From NCBI GenBank assembly GCA_965197665.1, contig CBDANO010000005.1, positions 186,001 through 250,000 of the forward strand: 64,000 nucleotides of DNA. The letters are read 5' to 3'. The position numbers and the translations under genes were made by a program. This DNA comes from CBDANO01 sp965197665 (GTDB lineage Bacteria > Chloroflexota > Dehalococcoidia > Lucifugimonadales > UBA3495). Within the stretch, counting starts at the first letter, position 1. Each line of letters starts with the position of its first letter. A model generated the notes under the pieces. It had not been told where the DNA came from, searched no databases, and was given only the letters and a program-made list of their open reading frames with translations. Shown here in pieces: positions 23,974 through 33,213 of the stretch.

Positions 23974-26928
23974 ATGGCCGCTGGGACAGCCCATCGAATA
24001 CAAGCGAAAGAGCGGGAAGAGTTGGCCCAAGAGCTTCGCCGCAGGGTTTCGGGTGAGGTGCGCTTCGACCCGTTTTCCCGGGTCCTCTACAGTACCGACG
24101 CCAGCATCTATCAAATGGAGCCCGTGGGGGTAGTGATCCCGCGGCAAGTGGAAGACGTTCTGGCGGTGATGGAAGTTGCCAGAGACAGCGGCGTTCCGGT
24201 GCTGCCCCGGGGCGGCGGGACCAGCCTGGCGGGACAGACGGTGAACCATGCGATTGTGCTGGACTTCAGCAAGTACCTGACCCAACTACTGGAGGTGAAC
24301 CGGGAAGAGCGCTGGGCCCGGGTCCAGCCCGGAATCGTCTTGGAGCAACTCAACAAGGGCCTCGCCGCCTACAACCTCCAGTATGCCCCGGACCCAACCA
24401 CGGCCAACCGTGCCTGCGTGGGCGGCGGCATCGGCAACAATACCTGCGGCGCCCACTCGGTCATCTACGGCAAGACCCTGGACCACGTGCAGCAGTTGGA
24501 AGTGGCGCTGGCGGACGCCGCCCAGGCCCGTTTCCGTTCGCTGGAACCGGCGGAGTTGGAGGCCAAGCTGGGCGCCGCCGGCCTGGAAGGGGACATTTAC
24601 CGGGGAGTACGCCGGCTGGCCCAAGAGAACGCGGCGGAAATAGGAGCGCGTTACCCCAACATTCCCCGGAGGGTCAGCGGGTATAACCTGGACGAGTTCT
24701 TGACCGACTCACCCTTCAACTTGTCGCGAATGGTCGTAGGCTCGGAAGGTACCTTGTGCGTGGTAACCGAGGCCAAGCTAAACTTGGTGCCCCGGCCGAC
24801 CATGACGGCCCTCTCCGTCCTGCACTTCGGCGACATCGTGGAGGCCAGCGAGGCAACCCGAGAAGTGCTGAACCACAATCCGTCGGCAATCGAAGTGATG
24901 GACAAAACGCTGCTGGACCGGTCCCGAGAGTCCCTGGGTCATTCCCGCAGCGTCTCCTTCATCGAAGGCGACCCCGGCGCTCTGCTGGCCGTGGAGTTCT
25001 ACGGCGAGTCCGAAGGGGAACTGGCGGGCAAGATGGACTCTCTGAAAGAAGACATGGCCCGGCGCCGCTTGGGGTACGCTTGCGTAAACCTCAAGGACAA
25101 GGCCGCCCAGGCTTCCGTCTGGAACTTGCGCAAGGCCGGTCTGGGCCTGCTGATGAGCATCCACGGAGACGCGAAGCCCTTGCCCTTCGTCGAGGACCCG
25201 GCCGTCGACCCGGAGGACCTGGGGTCTTTCGTGCGCCGGTTCGATGAAATCGTTCGGGATCACGGCACCGAGGCCGCCTACTACGGCCACGCCAGCGTGG
25301 GGTGTTTGCACATACGCCCGCTGGTCAGCCTGAAGGACTCCCAGGGCATCAACACCATGGTGTCCATTGCCGACCAAATAAGCGACTTGGTCCAAGAGTT
25401 TGGCGGCTCCTTGAGCGGCGAGCACGGAGACGGCGTGGTGAGGGGAGTCTGGACCGAGAAGATGTTCGGCTCGGAGGTCTACCAGGTGTTCCGCGAGGTG
25501 AAGAGGACCTTCGATCCTCAAGGGATCATGAACCCCGGCAAGATAATTGACTGTCCGCCGATGACTGAGAACCTTCGCTACGGTACCGGGTATAAAGCCG
25601 GTTCCATCCCTACGATGCTCGACTTTTCCGCCGACTCCGACTATGCCGGGGCGGTGGAAATGTGCAATGGCATGGGGGCCTGCCGGAAGCTGGACGGCAG
25701 CATGTGCCCCTCTTACATAGCCACCCGGGACGAGGAGCATTCGACCAGGGGTCGGGCCAATCTGCTGCGGGCCGCCCTCTCCGGCAAACTACCCGAAGGT
25801 TCCATCGCCGGCCGCCGGCTGTACGAGGCCTTGGACCTGTGCTTGGAGTGCAAGGCCTGCAAGGCCGAGTGCGACTCGGGTGTGGACATGGCAAAACTGA
25901 AATACGAGTTCTTGGTCCAGTACCATAAAGCCAACGGCATGCCCTTGCGGAACAAGATGTTCGCTCACATCGACCGGATGAGCCGCTTAGGAAGCAGGAT
26001 GGCGCCGTTCTCCAATTGGGCGGCTAGGAGCCCCATAGGTAAGCTGGCCGCCGGATTGCTGGGCGTTCATCCCAAGCGCTCGCTTCCCCCCTTTGCCCGG
26101 CAAACCTTGCCCAAATGGTTCGAGTCGCGCAAAGGCCGGGAACCCAAGGTTACCCCCGGCGTCCGGGAGAGGCCGCAGAAGGGTTCTTCCCCGGCAGGCC
26201 AAGACGGTTTTCGCACGGTGGTCCTGTTGAACGACACCTTCATGAACTACAACTATCCCCAGGTTGGCCGGGCGGCCCTGGAGCTGTTGGAGGCGGCCGG
26301 TTGCCGGGTTGAACTGGCCAACGCCCGGTGCTGCGGCCGGCCCATGATTTCCAAGGGTTTCCTGGACCAAACGGCCTCCAACGCCCGGTACAACGTGGAC
26401 TTGCTTCACGCATACGCCGAACAGGGTATTCCCATAATCGGTTGCGAGCCCAGTTGCTTGCTGACCTTTAGGGACGAATACCCGGAGTTGCTTAACGACG
26501 AAAAGTCGCGCCGGGTCGCCGCCGCGTCGTATTTGATCGACGAGTTCCTGATGATGTTGCAGGAAGCCGGGGAGTTGGACATCAAGTTTCGAGATAAGCC
26601 TAAGAAGGTGCTGTTCCACGGCCATTGCCACCAGAAGGCCTTGGCGGGCACCGGCAGCTCAATGGGGGCACTGCGCTTGCCGCCGGGGTATGAAGTGGAG
26701 TTGGTCAATGCGGGATGCTGCGGTATGGCCGGGTCCTTCGGTTTTGAACGGGAGCACTACGACATATCGATGCAAATAGGCGGGCAAGCCCTGTTCCCGG
26801 CGGTCAACGCCAAAGACCTCGAGTGGGAGGTGGCGGTGATGGGAGTGTCCTGCCGCCAGCAGATAGAAGACGGTACCGGACGAAAAGCCCGGCACTTGGT
26901 GGAGGTATTGCGGGACGCCTTGGCCTGA
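23974..26928 (+). CDS. FAD-linked oxidase fused to Fe-S/CCG reductase (D-lactate dehydrogenase-like)
   Basis: About 984-residue fusion of a GlcD-type FAD-binding (PCMH) domain with a GlpC-type Fe-S module. PRGGGTSLAGQT is the FAD-binding loop; GEHGDGVVRG lies at the end of the FAD-linked C-terminal domain. Then come ferredoxin-like Cys clusters (CRKLDGSMCPSY; CLECKACKAECDSG) and two CCG domains (NARCCGRPM ... CEPSC; HGHCHQKAL ... NAGCCGMAGSFGFE). Such single-chain enzymes oxidise D-2-hydroxyacids such as D-lactate or glycolate and donate electrons to the respiratory chain. ATG 23974 is chosen because GGAG lies about 8 nt upstream; a TTG seven codons earlier is possible. Confidence 0.92.
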   Translation: MAAGTAHRIQAKEREELAQELRRRVSGEVRFDPFSRVLYSTDASIYQMEPVGVVIPRQVEDVLAVMEVARDSGVPVLPRGGGTSLAGQTVNHAIVLDFSKYLTQLLEVNREERWARVQPGIVLEQLNKGLAAYNLQYAPDPTTANRACVGGGIGNNTCGAHSVIYGKTLDHVQQLEVALADAAQARFRSLEPAELEAKLGAAGLEGDIYRGVRRLAQENAAEIGARYPNIPRRVSGYNLDEFLTDSPFNLSRMVVGSEGTLCVVTEAKLNLVPRPTMTALSVLHFGDIVEASEATREVLNHNPSAIEVMDKTLLDRSRESLGHSRSVSFIEGDPGALLAVEFYGESEGELAGKMDSLKEDMARRRLGYACVNLKDKAAQASVWNLRKAGLGLLMSIHGDAKPLPFVEDPAVDPEDLGSFVRRFDEIVRDHGTEAAYYGHASVGCLHIRPLVSLKDSQGINTMVSIADQISDLVQEFGGSLSGEHGDGVVRGVWTEKMFGSEVYQVFREVKRTFDPQGIMNPGKIIDCPPMTENLRYGTGYKAGSIPTMLDFSADSDYAGAVEMCNGMGACRKLDGSMCPSYIATRDEEHSTRGRANLLRAALSGKLPEGSIAGRRLYEALDLCLECKACKAECDSGVDMAKLKYEFLVQYHKANGMPLRNKMFAHIDRMSRLGSRMAPFSNWAARSPIGKLAAGLLGVHPKRSLPPFARQTLPKWFESRKGREPKVTPGVRERPQKGSSPAGQDGFRTVVLLNDTFMNYNYPQVGRAALELLEAAGCRVELANARCCGRPMISKGFLDQTASNARYNVDLLHAYAEQGIPIIGCEPSCLLTFRDEYPELLNDEKSRRVAAASYLIDEFLMMLQEAGELDIKFRDKPKKVLFHGHCHQKALAGTGSSMGALRLPPGYEVELVNAGCCGMAGSFGFEREHYDISMQIGGQALFPAVNAKDLEWEVAVMGVSCRQQIEDGTGRKARHLVEVLRDALA

Positions 26929-26931
26929 CTC

Positions 26932-27480
26932 CTAGCCGGGCAACTCGGGAGTCATACCGGGGCCTAGCTCGACCTCGAAGGCGGTCAATATCTGGGCCAC
27001 CAGCATATAATGGCCGATGAGAGCCGTCAGTTCCACGACGCCGCTGTCTCCCAGTCTGCTCTTGACGGCGTTAAACGTCGAGTCGCTTATTTTTCGGTCC
27101 TGCAGTAGCTCGTTGACGTACCGCACCAGCATTGCCTCGTCGGCAGCCAGCCCGTCGGGTGCCCGGCCCTCCGCAATGGCCCGGATAGTATCATCGGGCA
27201 CCCCGGCATCGCGAGCCAGCTTGGCATGGGCGGTGAACTCGTACTGGTTCTCCAGTTGGGCGGCGGTGGCCAGGATCGCCACTTCCTTCAAAGCGTTGGG
27301 CATGTCGAATTCGAAACGGACGAAAGCCCCGGTGGAGGCTATCCGGGCCGCCAACTCCGGGCTGTGAAGCAAGACTCCATATGGCCCCCTTATACCGCCG
27401 CGGCTGCCGGCGATCTGGTCGAAGTGCTTCCGGTCCTCCGCGCTGAGTTGGTCCCTTTCGACGCTGGGCAATCTGGCCAT
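26932..27480 (-). CDS. Carboxymuconolactone decarboxylase-family (AhpD-like) protein
   Basis: 182-residue helical protein of the CMD/AhpD superfamily. FEVAILATAAQLENQYEF-type sequence near residues 65-82 and the helix EFTAHAKLARDAGVPDDTI are the family core. It lacks the CxxC redox pair of true AhpD, so peroxidase-coupled activity is unlikely; it belongs instead to the decarboxylase-like group, whose substrates are mostly unknown. GGAG lies 7 nt before the ATG. It converges on the FAD/Fe-S gene with a 3-nt gap. Confidence 0.88.
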   Translation of the reverse strand: MARLPSVERDQLSAEDRKHFDQIAGSRGGIRGPYGVLLHSPELAARIASTGAFVRFEFDMPNALKEVAILATAAQLENQYEFTAHAKLARDAGVPDDTIRAIAEGRAPDGLAADEAMLVRYVNELLQDRKISDSTFNAVKSRLGDSGVVELTALIGHYMLVAQILTAFEVELGPGMTPELPG

Positions 27481-27539
27481 GGAAATTCTCCGTCATAGGT
27501 GAGTGGGGGTTTCAACAAACCGGGGCCGGGTAGTCTTGG

Positions 27540-28451
27540 TCAAGAGCGGATCTGGGTTGGCACGGGTATTCCGGCAATGTTTAGCCGGGTGCGCATTAAC
27601 GTGGTGCGGCTGGTCATGTACATGGTCTTCCAATCGTCGTCACCCCAGGCAAGATTGGTGGTAGCGGGCTGGCCGTGGTCGATGGTCCCCAAGTGCTTGC
27701 CGCTAGGGTCTATAACCCATACGCCGCCCGAACCGCCGCAGTAGACATTGCCCTCCACGTCGACTTTCATGCCGTCGGGGAATCCCGGACGCTCTCCCCG
27801 CAGGTCGCAAAATACCCGGTCGGTAGCCAACTGCAGTGTTCCTGAGGGGCCGGCGTCGAAAGCCCGGATATGGCCGCGGCGAGTGTCGTTGACGTAAAGG
27901 ACGCTCTCGTCCGGGGAAAAGGCCAACCCATTAGGCAGAACGAAGTCTTGGACCAGCAAAGTGAGAGTGCCCAGGTCCGGCGATACCCGGTACACCCCGA
28001 AATAGTCCAAGTCCCATTGCTGTTGAGGGCCCGGGAAGGTCCAAGGGTCGGTGAAATAGATGCTGCCGTCGGACTTGACCACCACGTCGTTGGGCCGGTT
28101 GAGTTGCCTGCCTTTGAAGCTGTTGGCAATAACGGTGATGCTTCCATCGTGCTCCAGCCTGGTCACCCGCCTGGAGTCGTGTTCACACGCCACCAGCCGC
28201 CCCTGGAGATCCCGGGTTAGACCGTTAGCCCGGTCGGTGGGCTCGCGGAACAAAGTGACACCATCGTTTGGGGACCACTTCATCCGCCGGTTGTTGTGAA
28301 TATCGCTGAAAAGGAGGTAGCCTCCCTCCTTCCACCACACGGGCCCTTCCGCCGGGCCTTGCTCCCCTCCATAGCCGCTACCCAGTTCTTCGATAGTCCC
28401 GTCACCCGACGCAATACGGTCGAACTCCGGCGTCAATTTTTCGATGGGCAT
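27540..28451 (-). CDS. SMP-30/gluconolactonase-family lactonase
   Basis: 303-residue six-bladed beta-propeller of the SMP-30/LRE family, expected to hydrolyse a sugar lactone or related ester with a divalent metal. EGPVWWKEGGYLLFSDI carries the conserved metal-ligand Glu, RPNDVVVKSDGSIYFTDP the central Asn/Asp block, and PDGMKVDVEGNVYCGG the C-terminal propeller repeat. ATG 28451 has GGAGGAG 6 nt upstream. It follows no obvious operon partner. Confidence 0.92.
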   Translation of the reverse strand: MPIEKLTPEFDRIASGDGTIEELGSGYGGEQGPAEGPVWWKEGGYLLFSDIHNNRRMKWSPNDGVTLFREPTDRANGLTRDLQGRLVACEHDSRRVTRLEHDGSITVIANSFKGRQLNRPNDVVVKSDGSIYFTDPWTFPGPQQQWDLDYFGVYRVSPDLGTLTLLVQDFVLPNGLAFSPDESVLYVNDTRRGHIRAFDAGPSGTLQLATDRVFCDLRGERPGFPDGMKVDVEGNVYCGGSGGVWVIDPSGKHLGTIDHGQPATTNLAWGDDDWKTMYMTSRTTLMRTRLNIAGIPVPTQIRS

Positions 28452-28827
28452 GCCTATCTCCTCCGAATGCAAGTTCCCGGCACAGCAGTAATGAGGAATT
28501 ATATTACGAATCGGCCCCATTGGGGGCATTTTGCCATATTGGGCCGAGCCACGGGGCCGAATGCTCTGCCTGAGGTCCAAAGCATACGATGATGGCGAAG
28601 ACGCCGCTTTTCCTCCAAGAACGGAGAAATCGGGTAGGCCGGCCTGTGCTTGACTAGATTACTCCCGTGAACTATTCTCCCCTTGGCCTGAGTTAGGCCC
28701 AGCCTTTGGCGGACTTGTCGTTGCTAGGGCGGATGGCCGCATTGGTAGCCTGCCGGGTTTAGCACCAACCGGGCCCCGGAGTTGCCGGCAGGCAAATGAA
28801 GTGAGAGCAAACTCAACGAGGTAGATC
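28452..28827. other. Intergenic region with a weak leader hairpin
   Basis: No gene is supported. CCTGCCGG near 28750 can pair with CCGGCAGG near 28790, enclosing about 30 nt that include a smaller stem (GGTTT...AACC). It would lie in the leader of the VOC-family gene starting at 28828, but no riboswitch class is recognised. Confidence 0.35.
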
Positions 28828-29187
28828 ATGGCTTTCAAGATGAATCACTTGCATCTGAAGACCCCGGACCCTGAGAAGACCGCCCGGTTCTACGTGGAGA
28901 ACCTGGGCGCGAAAATAGTTGGGGAGATAGGCGGCATTGGTCTGCGCTTGGACTTGCACGGCTTGGCCATGAACGTCTCCAAATTCGTAGATGAGCAGTC
29001 CCGGGAGCAGGTTTACGGGGTTGAGCACATAGCAATAGACACCGACGACATGGACAATGTCATCGCCAACCTCAAGGATAGCGGGGCCCGCTTCCTGGAA
29101 GAAACCATCTCCCGGTCCGGCGGCAGAGTGTGCTTCTTCGAAGGGCCGGAAGGCGTGCAGATCGAGGTCCTGGAGATGACCAAGTAA
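28828..29187 (+). CDS. VOC-family (glyoxalase-like) protein
   Basis: 119-residue vicinal-oxygen-chelate domain. MNHLHLKTPDPEKTARFYVE gives the first metal-ligand His and the classic opening strand-helix; VYGVEHIAIDTDDMDNVI supplies a second His; the final FEGPEGVQIEVLE holds the last metal-ligand Glu. It is one VOC module with two beta-alpha-beta-beta-beta repeats, so it should dimerise. Reaction (isomerase, lyase or dioxygenase) is not determinable. GAGGT sits 5 nt before the ATG. The NIPSNAP gene follows within 53 nt on the same strand. Confidence 0.9.
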   Translation: MAFKMNHLHLKTPDPEKTARFYVENLGAKIVGEIGGIGLRLDLHGLAMNVSKFVDEQSREQVYGVEHIAIDTDDMDNVIANLKDSGARFLEETISRSGGRVCFFEGPEGVQIEVLEMTK

Positions 29188-29240
29188 CTTTAGACTCCAC
29201 GGGTTGGCATCACGTCGATATAGGCCCAGCGAGGTGGGAG

Positions 29241-29894
29241 ATGCTTTACGAGAGTCGTGTTTATACCGCGGTACCCGGCAAGATGGCCGCCCTAAACGAC
29301 CGGTTCGCTAATCACACCATCGGGTTTTTCAACCGGCACGGCATTGGAGTGATGGGATTTTGGACCGACGAGATCGGAATTAGCAACCAACTCACTTACA
29401 TCGTGACCTGCGATGACATGGGCGACCGGGAAAAGAAGTGGTCGGCGTTGGCAGCGGACTCCGGATGGTGGCAAGTGAAAGCCGAAACCGAGGTGGACGG
29501 GCCATTGGCAGCCTTAGAGGAGAACACTTTCATGCGGCTTACGCCATACTCTCCCGAGCCAAAGTTAAACTCCGGTGTCCAAGAGTTGCGGGTGTACGAC
29601 GCTCTTCCCGGCCGCATGCCCGCCCTTCACCAACGGTTTTCAAATCACACCATGGGCCTCTTCGAGAAGCACGGGATGCAGAACATTGCTTACTGGACGG
29701 AAGAGGTGGGAACGAGCAACCGGCTGGTCTATATGCTGGGGTACGAAAGCTTGGCCGACCGGGAAAAGAGTTGGGCGTCATTCCAAGGGGACCCGGTTTG
29801 GGCGAAAGCCCGGGCCGATTCGGAGAAGGACGGGCCCATCGTCAGGGAAAGCCGCCACCGGATTCTTCGGCTGACCTCCTACTCACCCCGCTAG
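29241..29894 (+). CDS. NIPSNAP-family protein with two repeats
   Basis: 217-residue protein made of two tandem NIPSNAP (dimeric alpha-beta barrel) domains: ESRVYTAVPGKMAALNDRF at the start and ELRVYDALPGRMPALHQRF near residue 115, each followed by FxxHGIxxxGFWT/AYWTEEVGTSNRL. The ATG at 29241 has GAGG 6 nt upstream; the open frame extends further back but overlaps the VOC gene. Function in bacteria is unclear; family members are often beside catabolic genes. Likely co-transcribed with the VOC gene. Confidence 0.9.
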   Translation: MLYESRVYTAVPGKMAALNDRFANHTIGFFNRHGIGVMGFWTDEIGISNQLTYIVTCDDMGDREKKWSALAADSGWWQVKAETEVDGPLAALEENTFMRLTPYSPEPKLNSGVQELRVYDALPGRMPALHQRFSNHTMGLFEKHGMQNIAYWTEEVGTSNRLVYMLGYESLADREKSWASFQGDPVWAKARADSEKDGPIVRESRHRILRLTSYSPR

Positions 29895-29908
29895 ACGCTC
29901 TTAATGGC

Positions 29909-29965
29909 TGTTTCAAAAGCCCCTTCTCCCTGGGGAGAAGGTTAGGACGAGGGGAAAGGTCCGAA
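29909..29965. repeat. Dispersed 57-bp repeat, copy A
   Basis: TGTTTCAAAAG...GGTCCGAA shares 53 of 57 positions with 45686-45742 without gaps. The centre CTTCTCCCTGGGGAGAAG is a palindrome able to form a stem. Its location in an intergenic region after a plus-strand gene suggests a REP-like mobile repeat; the two copies are 15.7 kb apart. Confidence 0.8.
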
Positions 29966-30008
29966 GGCAACCGAGATGGTCCGCGGCAAATTGGTACAAC
30001 CTGGCGCC

Positions 30009-30037
30009 GTAGGGGCGGGTTTGAAGCCCGCCCCTAC
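30009..30037. repeat. REP-like palindrome
   Basis: GTAGGGGCGGG (30009-30019) and CCCGCCCCTAC (30027-30037) are exact complements around loop TTTGAAG. This type of GTAGGGGCGGGTT palindrome is a common dispersed repeat in several bacterial genomes. The rest of 29895-30194 shows no gene. Confidence 0.75.
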
Positions 30038-30194
30038 ACGTCCAATTACCAGAGGCCGCACTGTGTCGCACGGCGCTCTAGCTCCTCTCTATATGATTAA
30101 GGGTGATTAACGGCGGCTTTGATCAATTTGGACGGCCCTATGCGCGGGGCCGTCTTGGTTTACCAAGACTATGGGTAGGTGACAGGGACTGTTT

Positions 30195-31355
30195 ATGGAC
30201 GTGAAGGGCTTAAGAGAGCAAATACCAGTTTGCCGGGCAATGACCTACGTCAACACCGGCTGGTCGGGGCCTTCTCCAGCGGCGGTGGTCAAGGCCATCA
30301 AAGACCGCTTGGACTACGAGATGAGCCAAGGCCCCACCAGTCCGGAGGTCTACCGGAGCGGCCGGGAGATTCAGGACGGGCTCCGGCAAGAGTTCGCGGC
30401 GTTGATAAACGCGGTGCCGGAAGAGATTTGCCTAACCAAGAACACAACGGAAGGGCTGAACATTGCTATCAACGGCCTCACTTGGGGCCAAGGAGACGAA
30501 ATCATCACTTGCGACCTGGAGCATAGCTCGGTATTAACACCCGCCTACTTCCAGCAACACCGGCATGGGGCCTTGGTGAAGGTGCTGCCTCTGGCGCCCG
30601 ACGAAAGCCGGGAGAGCATTTTGGAGAAGGTAGAGGACGCTATTTCGGAGCGGACCAAGCTGGTGTTCCTGAGCCACGTTCAGTACTCAAGCGGCTTGCG
30701 TATGCCGGTGAAGGAAATTAGGTCCCTGACCAAGAATAAGGGGGTGCTGATGCTACTGGACGGCGCCCAAGCCGCCGGTCAAGTACCCTTGGACATGGCC
30801 GACATGGACTGTGATTTCTACGCCTTGCCGGGGCAGAAATGGCTGCTAGGGCCGGAAGGGGTCGGCGCGCTCTACATTCGCCGCGACTTGATTCCCCAAG
30901 TAGAGCCGACTTTCGTCTCAGAAAGGGCCGTAATCTCGGACGTAGACCCCCGTAACTTCGAGCTTAACCAGGGTTCCATAGACAAGCTCCTGCTTTCGTC
31001 GACCAACGCGGCCCTCGAGGCCGGTATGCTGAGGTCTATCCGGTTCGTCCGAGAAATCGGGGTGGCGGAAATCGCGGCGCACAACGTTGCTTTGGCCGGG
31101 GCTTTGAAGCAAGAACTATCGGAAATCGAGGGAGTGAGAGTCCTCACCCCGATGGAAGATGAAGGTTCCTCGGGTCTGGTGTCCTTCGCCATTGAGAACG
31201 TGAGTCCGGAAGCGGCGGTGTCCAGATTATGGGAGGAACACCGCATCGTGGCCCGTCACGTGAACTCCCCGCTGTGCCTGAGAGTGTCCCTGCACTTTTT
31301 CAATACCGAGGAGGAGGTCGAAAAAGTGGCAGAGGCGATCCGGGGAATGGTTTAG
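30195..31355 (+). CDS. Class V aminotransferase
   Basis: 386-residue PLP enzyme of the cysteine desulfurase/isopenicillin N epimerase-like fold. LTKNTTEGLNIAINGL and CDLEHSSVLTPA bind PLP; VLMLLDGAQAAGQVPLDM has the PLP-nitrogen Asp; FYALPGQKWLLGPEGVGALY contains the Schiff-base Lys. No cysteine-bearing active loop is obvious, so a desulfurase role is less likely than an epimerase, lyase or aminotransferase role. AGGGA lies 6 nt before the ATG. No nearby suf or isc genes. Confidence 0.9.
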   Translation: MDVKGLREQIPVCRAMTYVNTGWSGPSPAAVVKAIKDRLDYEMSQGPTSPEVYRSGREIQDGLRQEFAALINAVPEEICLTKNTTEGLNIAINGLTWGQGDEIITCDLEHSSVLTPAYFQQHRHGALVKVLPLAPDESRESILEKVEDAISERTKLVFLSHVQYSSGLRMPVKEIRSLTKNKGVLMLLDGAQAAGQVPLDMADMDCDFYALPGQKWLLGPEGVGALYIRRDLIPQVEPTFVSERAVISDVDPRNFELNQGSIDKLLLSSTNAALEAGMLRSIRFVREIGVAEIAAHNVALAGALKQELSEIEGVRVLTPMEDEGSSGLVSFAIENVSPEAAVSRLWEEHRIVARHVNSPLCLRVSLHFFNTEEEVEKVAEAIRGMV

Positions 31356-31634
31356 TTGATGACTTTACAGGTGATTAGACAAGCTTTCTTGCAACTGCTG
31401 GCATCGAGGGTGGAGTCGGCCCCGGTTGGTTTTGTGTGGCGGCTATGGGCATTAACTTGTAGCCGGGTTGCGCTACTCTTCGTGTTGCGTTGCGCGGCGC
31501 CCGTTTGCGGTACTCTGTCTCATAGTAGTCTTGCTCACGACCGGCATATTCTCGGACATGCTTGAGCATGGAGTATATGAGGCCCGCCGGCTTGTGGGCT
31601 GTGGCTGGGAATGTGCGGGTGTGGGGCGCGGGCC

Positions 31635-31859
31635 TTACTGCCGCGTTCTGTTGGAGAAGATTATACCAACCAAGGCCTTGATGGACTCCGAGTCCAACTC
31701 CCCCGTGGCGGACCGCCAGCCTAGCCACAAGGCCAGACCCACCAGCGAACCTAGCATCGTAAACAGCAGGACGAGCCCTGCGGCGCCGGCGCCTTGCCAG
31801 ACGAGCACCAACCCGAAAATTAACCCTGCCAGCAGGCCGGCGGCTATTAGCCTGGGCAT
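31635..31859 (-). CDS. Small membrane protein of the Asp23-AmaP operon (DUF2273-like)
   Basis: 74 residues with two hydrophobic segments (residues 3-19 and 26-46) followed by a short charged tail. Position, size and topology match the DUF2273 protein that accompanies Asp23 and AmaP in Firmicutes; sequence similarity was not tested. GAGGTGA lies 4 nt before the ATG and it starts 4 nt after the AmaP stop, so it is the last gene of the operon. It is followed by 279 nt in which I see no gene. Confidence 0.75.
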   Translation of the reverse strand: MPRLIAAGLLAGLIFGLVLVWQGAGAAGLVLLFTMLGSLVGLALWLGWRSATGELDSESIKALVGIIFSNRTRQ

Positions 31860-31863
31860 GTCG

Positions 31864-32442
31864 TCACCTCACTAGGACCGGCTGGTCTCGATTGCCAATA
31901 TAGCGCGCACGCACCGGCACATCCCTAACCGGAAGGCTGGTCAGGCGCTCGACTACTTCGCGGATATTCGTCTGTACGTCGGAACTCGCTGCGGGCACAT
32001 CGGCCCCCATACGGAGCCCGACCGCGCAGCGAATGCTCAGGCCGCCAGAGATCACGCGGACATGGCAGCGTATGTTGCGGACATCCCTAATGCCGGCGCC
32101 GGTGCGTTTGGCCAACTCGGTGATGCTATCCAGGGACAGGCGGACGACGCCGTCGGGCTCCGAACTGAGCAGCACCATGCCGGGGGTGGCGGTCCGGGTC
32201 AATTGCCAAGCTTCAAGAACCAGCGCCAACAACCCTGCGGCGATGAGTCCTACGGCGATCCCCACGTCCCTCCACAAGGTAGCCCCGGTATGCTCAACCA
32301 TGTTGGTAAGGAATTGGCGGAGGACCTCGCCGGGGAAGTGTTGAGGAGAGACGGTCTCAGTGACGATGAGCAGGATGAGCACCCCGCCAGCGAAGGCTGC
32401 CAGAGAGACAACCACCGCGAGAAGCCCGTTAAAGGCGTTCAT
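31864..32442 (-). CDS. amaP: Alkaline shock response membrane anchor protein AmaP
   Basis: About 192 residues: two transmembrane helices (roughly residues 4-28 and 60-80) with a short extracytoplasmic loop, then a cytoplasmic alpha/beta domain starting VRLSLDSITELAKRTG. This is the AmaP layout, anchoring Asp23 to the membrane. I prefer ATG 32442, which overlaps the TGA of a 15-codon upstream ORF as ATGA, over ATG 32451 without a ribosome binding site. It lies between asp23 and the small membrane protein. Confidence 0.85.
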   Translation of the reverse strand: MNAFNGLLAVVVSLAAFAGGVLILLIVTETVSPQHFPGEVLRQFLTNMVEHTGATLWRDVGIAVGLIAAGLLALVLEAWQLTRTATPGMVLLSSEPDGVVRLSLDSITELAKRTGAGIRDVRNIRCHVRVISGGLSIRCAVGLRMGADVPAASSDVQTNIREVVERLTSLPVRDVPVRARYIGNRDQPVLVR

Positions 32443-32486
32443 CCCGCCCATTGCCCTGGCGGACCCGAAGGCCCGGCTGTGGTCAT
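32439..32486 (-). CDS. 15-codon leader ORF coupled to amaP
   Basis: Reads MTTAGPSGPPGQWAG then TGA. Its ATG (32486) has a perfect AGGAGG 7 nt upstream, and its TGA overlaps the amaP start as ATGA. AmaP itself has no ribosome binding site, so the leader is the best explanation for how ribosomes reach it. The peptide is rich in Gly and Pro (PSGPPGQW), which could slow ribosomes. Function unknown. Confidence 0.6.
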   Translation of the reverse strand: MTTAGPSGPPGQWAG

Positions 32487-32541
32487 TTTGCTACCTCCTG
32501 AGGTGTCTCTACCCACAAATCGGCAGGGTTGGACCGCGTCT

Positions 32542-32985
32542 CTACTCTACTCCACGGCGAGGGGCATTCGCGGGGAACTCTATTCCCATGACGTTGACGT
32601 TGATCTCCTTGGCCACGAGCCCGATCTGGTTGTAGATCTCCTTAGCGGTTGCCTCCCTAATCTCCTGCACGACAGTGGGGATCCTAAAGCCGTACAGCAC
32701 GACCACCTCCAGATCGAGGATGGCCTCCTTCCGGCCGGCCTCAACGTCGACCCCGGTTGCTTTGGCGGACGCAGTCGACCTGACCGTGTCGGCCACCACC
32801 CGCAGCACGCCCCCGGCGTTACCCAATCTGGCCACACCCTCTATTTCATCGGCCACATGGCCGACGATGGCCGCGAGTACGTTGGGTTCTATCTTGGTTG
32901 CTCCCGGCACCCCACTGGGGTTTTCCGTCTCGAAGGGGAACGCGTTTGGAAATGCGTCCCCGGTAGCGCTTATGTCGGTTGTCAT
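32542..32985 (-). CDS. Asp23/Gls24 family envelope stress response protein
   Basis: 147-residue cytosolic protein with the Asp23/Gls24 core at residues 30-135: TKIEPNVLAAIVGHVADEIEGV, then DVEAGRKEAILDLEVVVLYGF and IPTVVQEIREATAKEI, ending VNVNVMGIEF-like. In Firmicutes Asp23 associates with the membrane through AmaP and its loss triggers cell-wall stress. Here it heads an asp23-leader-amaP-DUF2273 operon. AAAGGGGG lies 6 nt before the ATG. The Gly/Pro-rich start is probably unstructured. Confidence 0.93.
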   Translation of the reverse strand: MTTDISATGDAFPNAFPFETENPSGVPGATKIEPNVLAAIVGHVADEIEGVARLGNAGGVLRVVADTVRSTASAKATGVDVEAGRKEAILDLEVVVLYGFRIPTVVQEIREATAKEIYNQIGLVAKEINVNVMGIEFPANAPRRGVE

Positions 32986-33213
32986 CTGTGGCCCCCTTTC
33001 CTGCTTGTTTGGGCGAAGGACTGCCTGATTCCTAATACCCTAATTTAGAATATAGGCGTGAGGGCAAGCTTTAGTCAAGCTCTAGTCTGCTACTCCGCGG
33101 ACTGCGGAACGCTGGTTGCGGTGGACTTCTGCAGGCGCCCCGGCACTCTAGAGTGCACCGGTTTGCCGCCGGCGGAGTTTACATGAAGTCCTTTGCCGGT
33201 CCGGGCAACGGGC

